This document shows, in pieces, positions 33,607-44,652 of a stretch of 64,000 bases of DNA. The DNA is taken from assembly GCA_015698045.1 (NCBI GenBank), contig BLAL01000278.1:1054001-1118000 (forward strand), written 5' to 3'. Within the stretch, counting starts at the first letter, position 1; every line of letters starts with the position of its first letter. Under the pieces are notes generated by a model, which was given only the letters and a program-made list of their open reading frames with translations, ran no database searches and was not told the origin of the DNA. The DNA is from Rhizophagus clarus (taxonomy: Eukaryota; Glomeromycota; Glomeromycetes; Glomerales; Glomeraceae). The position numbers and the translations under genes were made by a program.

Positions 33607-34918
33607 ATGGATTTTCAAGAATTTTCTCCTTTAGTTCCTGTTGAATTTTATAATAATACTTATAATGAACCCTTAGTCGATTTTTAATACCGTAAAAGAA
33701 GAGTTGAATTTGATGATGATAATATCATACGCAAACGTACTTACGAATGTACAAAAGCAGCTCAATATCAACCAAAAAAAGATAAAGATCCTGAAAAACA
33801 TCGTCAACGAAGTTCTGGATCAATTGGTTGTTAGGGTAAGGGAATGTCATAGAATTTACATTAAAAAAAGAGTTACTTAGGGTTAGGGTAAGGGAATGTG
33901 GTATAGTGTATTTACGTTAAGAAGGAGTTACTTAGGGTTAGGGTAAGGGAATGTGGCATAGTGAATTTACATTAAAAAGGAGTTACTAACCCGGGTAAGG
34001 GAGTGTGGGATAATGAATTTAGGGTTAGGGTAAGGGAGTGTGGGATAATGAATTTAGGGTTAGGCAAGGGAGTGTGGCATAGTTATTTAAATTGTTTATT
34101 TTTGATGAAGCTAAAATTGACATTAATATTCTTTGGCGCAAGACATGGATTAGATAAAAATGATAGAATGCTAAGCTAAAATATTTATTATTCCTTTTCT
34201 TTTAGGATTTTGAATATACGCCTCAAGATGATGCCCTTGGAAATAAATATGATTGGAAAAAGGCATTCCTTAAAGATCTTATGAAAAATATTCCAAACCC
34301 TTTGATTACTGAAATATGGAAAGTACAACCATCTATTGGTGCACAACCTTGGCTCGTACAGTATGTTATTCTATTGCAAGATGGAAGTCACATATGCACA
34401 TGCTTAATGTTGATCAATAAAGGAATTATTTGCCGTCATTTTATCAAAATTCTTACAAAAAGTGCATCAGCCTTTTTTAATATCTCATTAATCCCATCAA
34501 GATGGTATAATGATCAAACTGCACAATTATCTGGAGATGAAATACATGCTTCACCATCAATTCAATTATTTAATAATTCTCAAAGTGAATCTATTCATAT
34601 AACGAATATTCATACTTGGATATTATGCGTGGAGGAAATGTTTTCTAATCCAATCTATGTAAAACCTCGTAGAAGACCACCTCAAAAAGATATAAGAGTT
34701 CTTTAGAACCGCAATACACTAGCCACACAAATGCAGAACTTCGTGCACCTTTAGGAAATACATGTCAAAACGTTGATTATTCTTTGTCTGATAAAGTTTT
34801 AGCTAATAGCGAGTCAAATAATTCTAAGCAGATGAAAAAATGTGGAAGATGTAAGCAATATGCAATGCACAATAGGCGTACATGTAATGTGGATTTGTCA
34901 AAATTACAAAGTACTTAA
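33607..34918 (+). pseudogene. MULE/FAR1-type transposase remnant with deleted centre
   Basis: Start MDFQEFSPLVPVEFYNNTYN, then RKRRVEFDDDNIIRKRTYEC TKAAQY.. and HRQRSSGSIGC to 33,835: a FAR1-like DNA-binding N-terminus. The central DDE part is missing and replaced by a minisatellite (33,836-34,075). From 34,206: DFEYTPQDDALGNKYDWKKA, an open frame at 34,281-34,706 with the SWIM zinc finger HICTCLMLINKGIICRHFI (CxC...CxH), then after a frame change a zinc knuckle KKCGRCKQYAMHNRRTC ending at about 34,918. FAR1 + MULE + SWIM + CCHC is the standard order of Mutator-like transposases. An in-frame TAA lies at 33,685-33,687. It is non-functional. Confidence 0.75.
33836..34075 (+). repeat. Minisatellite containing telomere-like TTAGGG motifs
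   Basis: Six imperfect units of about 32-56 bp of the type GGGTTAGGGTAAGGGAATGT, GG(C/T)ATAGTGAATTTACATTA, AAAAGGAGTTACTTA. TTAGGG occurs once or twice per unit. It sits where the catalytic core of the MULE transposase should be. Confidence 0.75.
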
Positions 34919-35149
34919 TTTTATTCTTTATCATAGTGTAAAATATTTAGTTATATAATATTTTTCTTCTAATAATGTAATAAACTTAATATGTAATAAT
35001 TAATAAATAATATATGATTATTTTTAATAAGGTTAATATTAACCGGATTTTCATTTTATATAAATTTAACAAAATAAGATTATTATTAACCGGATGGGAG
35101 GTGATTTTTCACAGGGGGTGAGTTTTAGCAACGCCGATTTTTTTATATT

Positions 35150-35280
35150 AAAAAAATTATGGTCTGACCCCAATCAGACGCTAAAAAAATTATAGTCCGA
35201 CCCCAATCGGACATTAAAAAAAATGATCTGACCCAATCAGATAGTAAAAAAGGTAAGGTCCAACCCCAATTGGACATTAA
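35150..35280 (+). repeat. Four tandem hairpins with compensating stem changes
   Basis: Units of about 32 bp, each a 6-bp perfect stem around a CCCCAA (once CCCAA) loop: GTCTGA/TCAGAC (35,162-35,179), GTCCGA/TCGGAC (35,195-35,212), ATCTGA/TCAGAT (35,226-35,242), GTCCAA/TTGGAC (35,258-35,275). Spacers are A-rich. All four stems differ, yet each pairs perfectly. Confidence 0.8.
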
Positions 35281-37100
35281 TCAAACGTGAAAGAAAACCT
35301 AACTTCAACTTCAGATACTAAAAATTGAAAAAAAATTAGTAAAATTTAAAGCAATAATAATTAATAATTTTAAAAAATTTTACTTACAAAATTGTATTTT
35401 TAAAAAAATAAAAAAAAATTAAATAAAAAAAAATCATAACCTTAGATATACAGTCCCATCCAAATACTGATGGATTACAGGAAAAAAAATTAAAAGTTAA
35501 TAAATTAGTTTTTAAATTTCAAGCAATTAATAATCTATATTTTGAAAATTTTACTTACAAAATCAAAGCCAAGGCTCTTTTTATAAGTATATTTCATTTT
35601 TATAATTTTTATTAAATAAATAATAAAATTTATTTTGTATTAAATTGATAAATTCTATTACTGGACTGCTGTTGCTGTCGCTATTGCTGTTGCCATGATT
35701 GTTGCTGCTGGTGTTGCTGTTGTTGCCATTGTTGTTGTGGCTGTTGTTGCGGCTGTTATTGTTGCAGCTGCTGTTGAGGTCGTTGCTACTGCCAATTATA
35801 AAATAGAAATTTTTATAAGGCCGTGTAAACCTTATCCTTATACCTTATCTCTTGTTAAATATATTTTATGTAAAATAATAAAAATTTACCATATTTTTAT
35901 ATTAATTATTTTACTTACTGTGAATTATTATATGAATGGTAAGTTTTTTAATGAACTTTTCTTATTTATTCACTAATTTCCTGAGAAGAAATTCGGAAAG
36001 CTTTCAAGGCCATTTCATCTTTTTCGTATTTCTTTTATTTTAAAACCATTTTTTGTAATTAAAAGCAAGCAAAACAATAAAGCAGTAAAGCAGAGTAGCG
36101 TGAGGAAAAAAATTACATTTTTTTTTTAAGGAGTATATTTTCTTTTTAGAGCATGATTTGGAGTTTTTTGCAAAAAAAAAATATGCTAAGTTTCTGAATT
36201 AGGGAATAGTCCATTATTTTATAGTGTTTTAAGAAATCTTAGTGCAACTAAAGATTGAAAGCGTAATAAACTTAACCATATTAAGATCGATGATATAGCC
36301 ATAAATAAAAATTCTGTATCACAATTTCGTATACTATTTGCCTTCAAATAAAATTTGACGGTTAACAGTTCATTTTATGTCACTAGATAGATTAGAAATT
36401 TTACATAAAATTTAGCCGGCAAATTTACCTACTGAATTTCCAAGCGCTGTTCAGTGATTATAAAAAGAAGAAATACGGCTTTATTGGAACCATCTCATCA
36501 AGACAAATCCAATGGTGATAATTACATATTTCTAGGTATGGTAGTTCAGCTACAAATTGAAAAAATATAAATTATATAATTGTGCACAATAGATCTATCA
36601 CACTTAAAGACATGTGATTACCACTATCGGATTCATATTTCATTTTTTATGATCATTAGACGACTGAAAATTTTATTTACAGGCAAATTTGCTTGCGAAA
36701 GTCTACAGATGAAGAGATAATGTTTTGTTTTTGGTTAAAAAAAACACATACTAGAATTATGCATTTTTGGGAGTTTTGACATTTTGATATACATGTTTGC
36801 GCAACTGTGGATCATTCAAGAACAATGATAAATTACTTTTTACATTTTGCATACGATTTGTGTAATGTTTTTATAAATTCTGTAACACAATTCCGCAATC
36901 GTGATTAGAAATTTTTTTTTTATTATTTCTTTATTTTACCGTTTCTTAATTCTTTCACGAAAAAAAAAATTTATTTGAAGTAATTTTTATGTAATAAAAC
37001 CTAAATACTAAATACATTAATAGTAATGTTAAAAACAGTTTATTTATTTAAAAGTTTGCATTAAAAAAATAAATAAAAAAATTTATTTTTAACAGGAAAT
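35281..37100. other. Intergenic; trinucleotide repeat
   Basis: No gene recognised. A GTT/GCT-type trinucleotide repeat at about 35,650-35,795 creates a spurious Val/Ala frame. The remainder is AT-rich with nothing supported. Confidence 0.55.
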
Positions 37101-37159
37101 ACTAAATAAAAATAATTAAATTGAAGAAAAGGAATGTATTAATAAAAATAGAAATAACA

Positions 37160-38245
37160 ATAAAAAGGAGAGTAAGAAACAGAAATATATTGAGGGACAA
37201 AGAGTGACAAAAGAAACGAAGGAGTGAATGGAAAGAACAGGGGAATAAAAAGGTATAAAAAAAATGAATGGAAACAAAGAGAGATGAAAGAAATGAAGTG
37301 GGCAGCAAAGGAACAAAAAAAATGAGGTGAAAACATAAGGGATGAAGGAAAAGGAAAAGATGAAATAAATGAAGTAAAGAACGCAAAGAGACGAAAAATT
37401 GAAATGGAAAACAAGAAGGGATAAAAGAAAGGAGGAGGAACATAAAGAAGCTAAAGAAAAGAAAGGGAAATGTAATGAAGTGAAAAGAAAGGAGGGGGAA
37501 CATAATAAAATGAAAAAGAAAGGAGGAGAAATGAAAAATAAAGTAAGAGATAAAAATGAATGAAAAGAATAAAGGGTGAAGGTAAAAAACAAAAATGGGA
37601 CAAAAGAACAAAAAGAATGAAGGTAAAACAAAAAAGAAGGAAAAGAACAAAAGAATAATGGAAGGATCAAAAGAAATGAAAGAATAATGGGAGGATCAAA
37701 AGAAACAAAAGAATAATGGGAGGATCAAAAGGAACGAAAGAACAATAGAAGAACAAAAAAGAATAAAAAGAACAATGGAAAGATCAAAGGAACAAAAAAA
37801 AACAATTGTAGGATAAAAAGGAACAAAAGAACAATAGGAGAACAGAAAAGAATGAAAAACAATGGAAAGATCCAAAGGAACATAAGAAACAATAATGGAA
37901 GGATCAAAAGGAACAAAAGAACAAAAGAACAATAAGAGAACAAAAAAGAATGAAAACCAATGGAAAGATCAAAAGGAACAAAAGAACAATAGGAGGATCA
38001 AAAGGAACGAAAGAACAATAGGAGGATCAAAAGGAACGAAAGAACAGTAGGAAGATCAAAGAAATGAAAGAACAATAGGAGGATCAAAAGGAACGAAAGA
38101 ATAATAGAAGAACAAAAAAGAATGGAAAAACAATGGAAAGATCCAAAGGAACAAAAGAAATAATAATGTAAAAATCAAAAGGAATGAAAGAAACAATGGG
38201 AGAATAAAGAGAACAAAAGAAACAATAATGGGAGGACAAAAAGGA
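37160..38245. repeat. 1.1-kb polypurine tract with 29-bp tandem units
   Basis: The plus strand is almost all A and G. Its right half contains repeated units such as AGGAGGATCAAAAGGAACGA AAGAACAAT (29 bp, best at 37,985-38,075) that drift leftward. The minus strand is open in several frames only because CTT/TTC/TTT codons contain no stops. No gene is supported. Confidence 0.8.
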
Positions 38246-38408
38246 TACTAACATTAAAATTTTCATAATAATAATAGCTTAATTTAGATATATTTTTAAA
38301 ACAATCATTATTTAATTCATGTTTCATGTAACAACTGGACAAATTTATTAGATAAAAATGAGGCAAAATTTGCCGATCTTCTTAATAAAATTAAATAATC
38401 AATTTTTT

Positions 38409-38746
38409 TATGGCCTGCCGTAGACACAGAAAGATTAATCATAAATTATTAAGCGCATGATGATTCTTTACCATGTGACATATAATAACATGGTAAAAAA
38501 TTATCATCCAGATAATAAAAAATTACCATCATGATGGTAAAAAATTATCATTCAGATAATAATAAATCATCATCCGCATGATGATTATTTACCATGTGAT
38601 GAATAATAACATGGTAAAAAATCATCATGTAGGTCACTTTCTATATCTGTTCAAATACAAATTTTTTTTCGTCCTAATTTAGAAGAATCAAAAATTTACC
38701 GATTTTTTGGATTTCCCCAAAATTTTTTCATTCAAATTTAGAAATT
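38409..38746 (+). repeat. Left terminal inverted repeat of the 10.3-kb transposon
   Basis: Matches the complement of 48,381-48,718 almost base for base over its outer 250 bp. It is filled with palindromes around ACCATG/CATGGT and ATCATC/GATGAT, including TTACCATCATGATGGTAA, probably transposase-binding or hairpin-forming sites. Confidence 0.9.
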
Positions 38747-40682
38747 TAAAGAAATTTACCGATTTTCAGGATATCGAAAATTTTTTTAATTAAATCAACC
38801 ACATAAACACTAAAGATTTATGCTTTTCTTTTTCCATTTACTCAATAATTAACATAAGAATTTATTAAGCCATAATTTATTTTCTCAAATAAATCAAATT
38901 TTCTGAAAATAATGTTTTCTTAAAAAATGCTTTTTTCATTTTATTCAGTTATAAATATAATTAGTTGCCTGCGCAGGACTATAAATAACACTATTGTGTA
39001 ATGATGTAATAAGAAATTATATAGATTTATCTGAAAACAAATTCAAAATAACCAGTTTATTTTTATTGCGAATCATCATTTTATTGAATTAAAAGGTTTT
39101 AAATATTAAATAGTGAATTAGGGCGTGATTATGTAGATAATGTTTTTTGTTTTGTTATTTTCACTATCACCTATAAGAACTTTTATATATTGCCTTTTCA
39201 GGAGCGACCTCACATCAATATATTGTTGACTATATACAAAAACAGGTCCAGGAAGGTAAACACCAACCAGTTTATCTTTGTGACCTATTAAAAAGAAGTA
39301 AAGGTAATGAAAAATAAAAAAATAATGAAAAGGTATGATTAGAAATAAAAAGGGATAAAGGAAATAAAACAAAAATAAATGAAAAAATAAACAAAAAAAA
39401 AAATAAAGGGATCCGCCAAAACACCCACTCATAAAAAAGAAAAAAAAAAATACTGGTTAATATGATCTTAAAAGCAAAAGAAAATAGAATGTAAACGATA
39501 AGAAAGAAAGCTCTATTCAATAGTTAAAGCCATTTTAAAAACCTATTTCAAAATTATCTAAAGAACATAGTTGATAAAAGTAAAAACTAAATAACAAAAT
39601 AACAGAAATCCAACCTCAGGAAGTTTCATGAAAAGCCATACTCCTGGACTTGAAATTTGGTTAAAGTGAAGTGCGGTAAAGGTAAAAAAAACTGCGTCTA
39701 AAAATGAGGTCATTTGGCTGGCTGATAAATAATTTATTTATTAATCGTGCAAACTATTGTAAAAAAAAAATCAAAAAATTGAATTAGCAATCTATTGTTA
39801 CAAAAAAAAAAATCACCTGCCATTACTTGAAAGGTAGTAACTATTACTCATTAGGTTTAGAATAATACCGGTTACCAAAGTCACCAAGAAGGCGAAAAAA
39901 AACTGGTTAGTAAAAAAAAAAGTGATAATTTACCACTGGTTACAAGTATTATTCAAGGAGAAGCGAAATTAATAATTAAAATAAGATCTCTATCATAAAA
40001 TAGGACGATCCTTTCCAGTGAGTTAATCGATTGCAAACTTAAAATAGTTAGAATTATAATTAAACAAAATTTCTTTAGTATAAATTAGGCACTGACGATT
40101 TTCATTATATTGTTAAAAAAAAATTGTCACTAAAAAAAAATTTATAAGTTAATACATTACACGGGTAGTTTAAAAAAGTTTTTGGCTTTTAATTTTTGGT
40201 TTCCAGATCTGGCATTTTACCGGTACTAATTAATAAAAAATAAGAAAATTACTTCAATTCAACAATCAAATAATTAATCCATTGCTCAAATTTTCTAACT
40301 ATAAAATTATTAGATCTGCTGCAGTGGTATTATGTGTTGCGTTAAAAAAAAAAATTTTAGCCACAAGAAAAAAATCTAGTTGTAGCTTTTAAACTAAACA
40401 AATAAATAACATTAATAATCCGCCAATCAACTTTTTTTTTGTATATCAACAATTTTAGTTAAATCATAAGATAAATCTGGCGCAGGCACAATACACGTCA
40501 CATAATTCAAAGATTATTTATATAGGTAATCTAAACCTCTACAGATCAGCAACTTTTTTTTAGTATACAGATATTATTACATAATGAACTCTAATACAAA
40601 TATTCATATAGAACACAATATTTTTATTTAGTACTAATTTGAGTAAGTACAACAAGTATAATGCTAAATTTAATAACATATT
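38747..40682. other. Transposon interior, non-coding
   Basis: AT-rich interior between the left terminal repeat and the HECT gene 3' end. No supported gene. Minus-strand Phe-rich frames at 39,118-39,520 are low-complexity. Confidence 0.55.
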
Positions 40683-43600
40683 TTAATTATTATCTGAACC
40701 ACGTCTTCTGGTTCTTTTTCCTTTTGATGAACCGCTTCCCCTTCCTCTTCCCCTTCCCCTTACTTTCCCCCTTCCTCTACTTTGTCTTTCATTTCCATTT
40801 CCACTTCCACCTTCACTTTCATTTCCATTACCTAAAGAATCAGGATTATTGTTCCTATTTAATGATTGAGAACGAGTTGTAACAGTTCGCTTTGGACTTG
40901 ACCTTTTTTGACCACCAAGTATATCTTCAGCTGTGACTTCTACAAAATGATGGTTAATATTTTGTTCATGAATATTTTTATTACTTGCTGTTTGACGTGT
41001 AGATCTTTTTCTGCGATTTCTACTTCTCGTATAAACTTCGCTATGAATATCAATAGTTACAATATCATTGATTACATCTTGTTCCTCAACATCTTCAATA
41101 TCATCATTATTCGTTAAATCAATTGTTTCAACTGATTGATTGAGATCATCATCATTTTCCTGTTCATTAATCAAAAAAATTTCATTATTATTATTATTAT
41201 TATTAGGATTCTCAACGGTCACTATTGATTGGATAATTTTTCTATATCCTGATTCACTAAATTCAGTTGAATTTAGACAAATTTCAAGGCACATATTAAA
41301 TTGTTCTTTGGAATCATAGTCTTGACAGAGCACGAGACTACATGCACAAGTGCTAGCATATGGAAGTTTACCATATATTGGATTGATATTTGACTGTTCA
41401 GAATATTTTCTCCATCCAATCTGAAATACAAATAAGATTAGGATTATTTCTTTAAAAATTACTTAAATTATTTTATTTCATACCGTAATTTTTTGACTAA
41501 GTGGTATACGACTAGTTCCTGAAATAAAAATTAATAATTTTTCAAGATTTTCAGTATTTTGGTCAAAAATCCATTCATTAAACCAGTCGTATATTTGTTG
41601 TCGATTATTTCGTTCAGATGGAATTTCTTTAATTGTCATCTCAACGTGAAGATTGTCAATTTGTTGCAGAAATAGAGTAGGATTCAGTTTTGTATATAAT
41701 TCACTTTCTAACATTTCCCAATTTATCCCTTTAAATTCCTATATTTAATGTAATAAATATATTTAGTTAAAATTATATTATCATCGATAATTGCTAACTT
41801 ATAAAAGCTGATATATCATAAATATACCGATAAGCAATCTGCAAAATTAAAACCATCTTTTAACATTTCAAGAGATTTTTGTCTTTTAGTTATAATTTCG
41901 AATTCAGCAATAAAGTTTGCTAAATTAATGTTATTATATAATAGGATTTCATCCTTCTATATAATTAAAAGATAGTAAATATTTAATGTTTTTTTTTCGT
42001 CTTAATATTAATATAATAAAATACCTTAATTCCATTAATATCAATCCAGTAATCTAAATCTTGCTTTCGTTCTACTTTGGCATTTGGATTTTCCATAAAA
42101 TCCTTTGAAAGATTATAAAGAAACGGAATATGTTCAAATAATGCATTTGTGCATACTATAGATTCTTTGCCATAAATTATATATTTTAAGTGTAACGGAT
42201 CAAGCCACTTTGGCCATGAACCTTGATGTATCCAACTCCAAAACAAAATTTTACCAATAATAGTTGGATATGACCAATTAACAAGATCAGAATTCTGTTG
42301 AATTAAATGTAAATGATATCCATCAAATAACTTTCCACCAATGACGCTCTTTGATTTTATTGTTTGCCAAAAAGATTCTGTAATACTACGGAAAACTCCA
42401 CCAGTATCAACAACACTACAAAATTCAATAAGTAATCAATAAATATATAGTGATATTTTCAGAAGAAAGATAAACTTTACTTACTCATCATTCAAAATTA
42501 TTACAGGATTTTTCAGAAAATCCTCAATATGTGCGTCTTTTGCCCAACTTAAAAGGAAATCAAAGCTTAAATCAAGTTTATCAAAATTAAGAGTTTTAGT
42601 TTCATGTTGCTCTATATTATATTTGTTTCTTAATAAACGTAATAAATCTATTCTAAATTTATCTGCATCTTGTAAATTATCATAATTTGCAGTATTTCTA
42701 TTTGAAGATTGTATATTATTATCTGAAAATCCTGAAGCTATCGTAGTTGTAGAAGTTATTGATGATATTGGAATTGTTGGAGTCAAAGTTGATAAAGCTG
42801 TTGAATTTGTTGAAGATATTGAAGCTGATGACATTGCCAAAGTTGTGGAAATTATAGGGTTCGTTAAAGTTGAATTCGTGGAAACTGCAGAAGCTGGATA
42901 TTGTAATCTTCTATTGGCATTAATCATTTGATGTGGTGGATCAATAATATTTTTTATTGTTGGTCCAATATAAAGTCGTCTCCGATTTGTATATGCACTA
43001 AATCATTATGATTATAATATAAAGTTTTTTTTTTAAATAATTCAAAGTAATTTAGTTTCAAAAAATATATAACTGAATTACCTTCGCATAGTTTGTCCAT
43101 TTTTTATTTCATTTATTTTAAATGGAATGAGGTCTGATGAATGAGCTGACATTGGTCTAAGAAATTGCCAGCCACATTCATGAATAACAGGAAATTCTGA
43201 AATCATTTTATTTTCTATTCCTTCAGTTGTACCATCATAAAATATAACATTTTCTTTAATTAAGCCAATATTTTTCAAATAATTCCACCTTTATAAAATT
43301 TAAAAAGTTAAATTATAATGTACTATTAATAACATTTTTATGTATTTAAAATAATTTACTTACTCAAAAGAATCTTTTGCTAACGTTTTATTATTCTCAA
43401 TATAAGGAACAAGAATAATAGTATTTATTGTCTGTTTAAAACCTGTATTTGTTTTTATATTTAAACTAACATCATTATAGAGATTAGTTAAATTTTGAAT
43501 GCTAATATCACGAGAACTGTTAAGATTTTGAATAGAAGGTAATGATCTAAGTCGATTTCTAATTGATGATTCAGATAAAAAAGTGTCAATTTCAGCAAGT

Positions 43601-43985
43601 GTGTTATTTGAAGCAGGAGTATTTTCATGATGACTTGTCAAATTATTTGATAATAAAGAAACGCTTTCTTGATTTTTTGTATTGTTTATTAATGATGGTA
43701 AAACACTTTCTTGATTTGAATTTTGAAAATTCGTTCTTGTTTTAAATGCCATAAACTTAAGTTCTAGAAACTATTTTGTTTAAATAAAATAAATACAGAC
43801 ACAAAGTATTTAAATATAACTAAAAATATTGCAAAAAATAATGCACTTACTTCTTCATAAAGATCATGAAAGCTTTTAGAATGAAAGCAATTTGCACATA
43901 TACTAGTATGAGTTGGAGTTGGCACAAACTTTTGGCAAGCGTTACAAGCATAACATTTTAATGGTAAATCCTCCATACTATCCAT
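40683..43985 (-). CDS. HECT-domain ubiquitin-ligase-like protein, 8 exons, 924 residues
   Basis: Minus-strand exons: 43985-43851, 43770-43364, 43288-43082, 42997-42485, 42415-42025, 41956-41828, 41738-41484, 41420-40683. All introns are GT..AG and the total (2,775 nt) stays in frame. The N-terminus has a Cys cluster (C11, C14, C17, C30, C33), a likely Zn-binding finger. Residues 46-420 are Ser/Thr/Asn-rich linker. The HECT fold runs from about 421 (DVVDTGGVFRSITESFW, GGKLFDGYHL) through FISGTSRIPL to LPYASTCACSL, with the thioester Cys at 704. A 220-residue tail follows: Asn-run, ETIDLT (SUMO-interaction-like), acidic stretch, then a basic RG-rich end. HECT domains normally end the protein, so the tail is unusual. 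It is divergent from the integrase gene and shares a 0.67-kb intergenic region with it. Fish transposons pairing HECT and integrase ORFs come to mind; role in transposition unknown. An earlier in-frame ATG exists at 44,067-44,069. Confidence 0.8.
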
Positions 43986-44652
43986 ACTTGTAATATGAAT
44001 TTTTAATTCTTTATCAAAATAATATAAGCGATGTAAATACACGTAAATAAATCTTGAGCATGTAAACAATATGTCAATATATAAGTAATACTCTAATATG
44101 CTAATATGTAATTATGATGTAATATTCACAAAAAATCAGTTGTACAAATTAAAACTCTTCGCTCCTATTCCTTATTAGTTATATAATAAAATTTGAATTT
44201 ACTATATTTATCAATAATCATAGAGTTAAATTGCCAAATAAGTTAGCCAAAAATGTGATTTTTTTTAAGATTACTATCGGTTATTGTCAATTAGCTAATC
44301 ACAAAAGTTTTATCTATCTACTTTTTTTTTATGCCGATAATTGTGTTTAAATAATAAAGTAAAATAGATTATTAATGTTGTAAAAAATCAAGTTAATTAA
44401 TTTTTGATCTTGATTTTAATTATATTATGAATAGTATGATTAATTTACTAAATATAAAGGTATAAAAAGTATTTTTTAAATATGAAATAATTTCTCTAAT
44501 GCTATTCAAATTCCACTAATCCAGTACATCCAATGTCAATTATTAATCTATTGTAATAATCTCTTTTCAAATATAAAAAATCCAGCATTCTTAAAATTAC
44601 TCAAATTCATTATTTTCATTTAATACAAATTTATAATATCAATTTTATTACA
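43986..44652. promoter_or_regulatory. Shared intergenic region between divergent transposon genes
   Basis: About 0.67 kb of AT-rich DNA separates the two start codons, so both promoters must lie here. No clear TATA pair can be singled out in this composition. Confidence 0.4.

Noticed and set aside
35695-35976. 93-codon Val/Ala-rich frame
   Set aside because: Translation of a trinucleotide repeat followed by AT-rich sequence.
37102-37943. Several 60-184 codon Phe/Ser-rich minus frames
   Set aside because: Same reason: by-products of the polypurine tract.
39118-39520. Minus frames of 82 and 104 codons
   Set aside because: Phe/Leu-rich translation of A-rich DNA with no homologous motif.
40908-41117. 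69-codon plus frame inside the HECT gene
   Set aside because: Shadow of the minus-strand coding exon.
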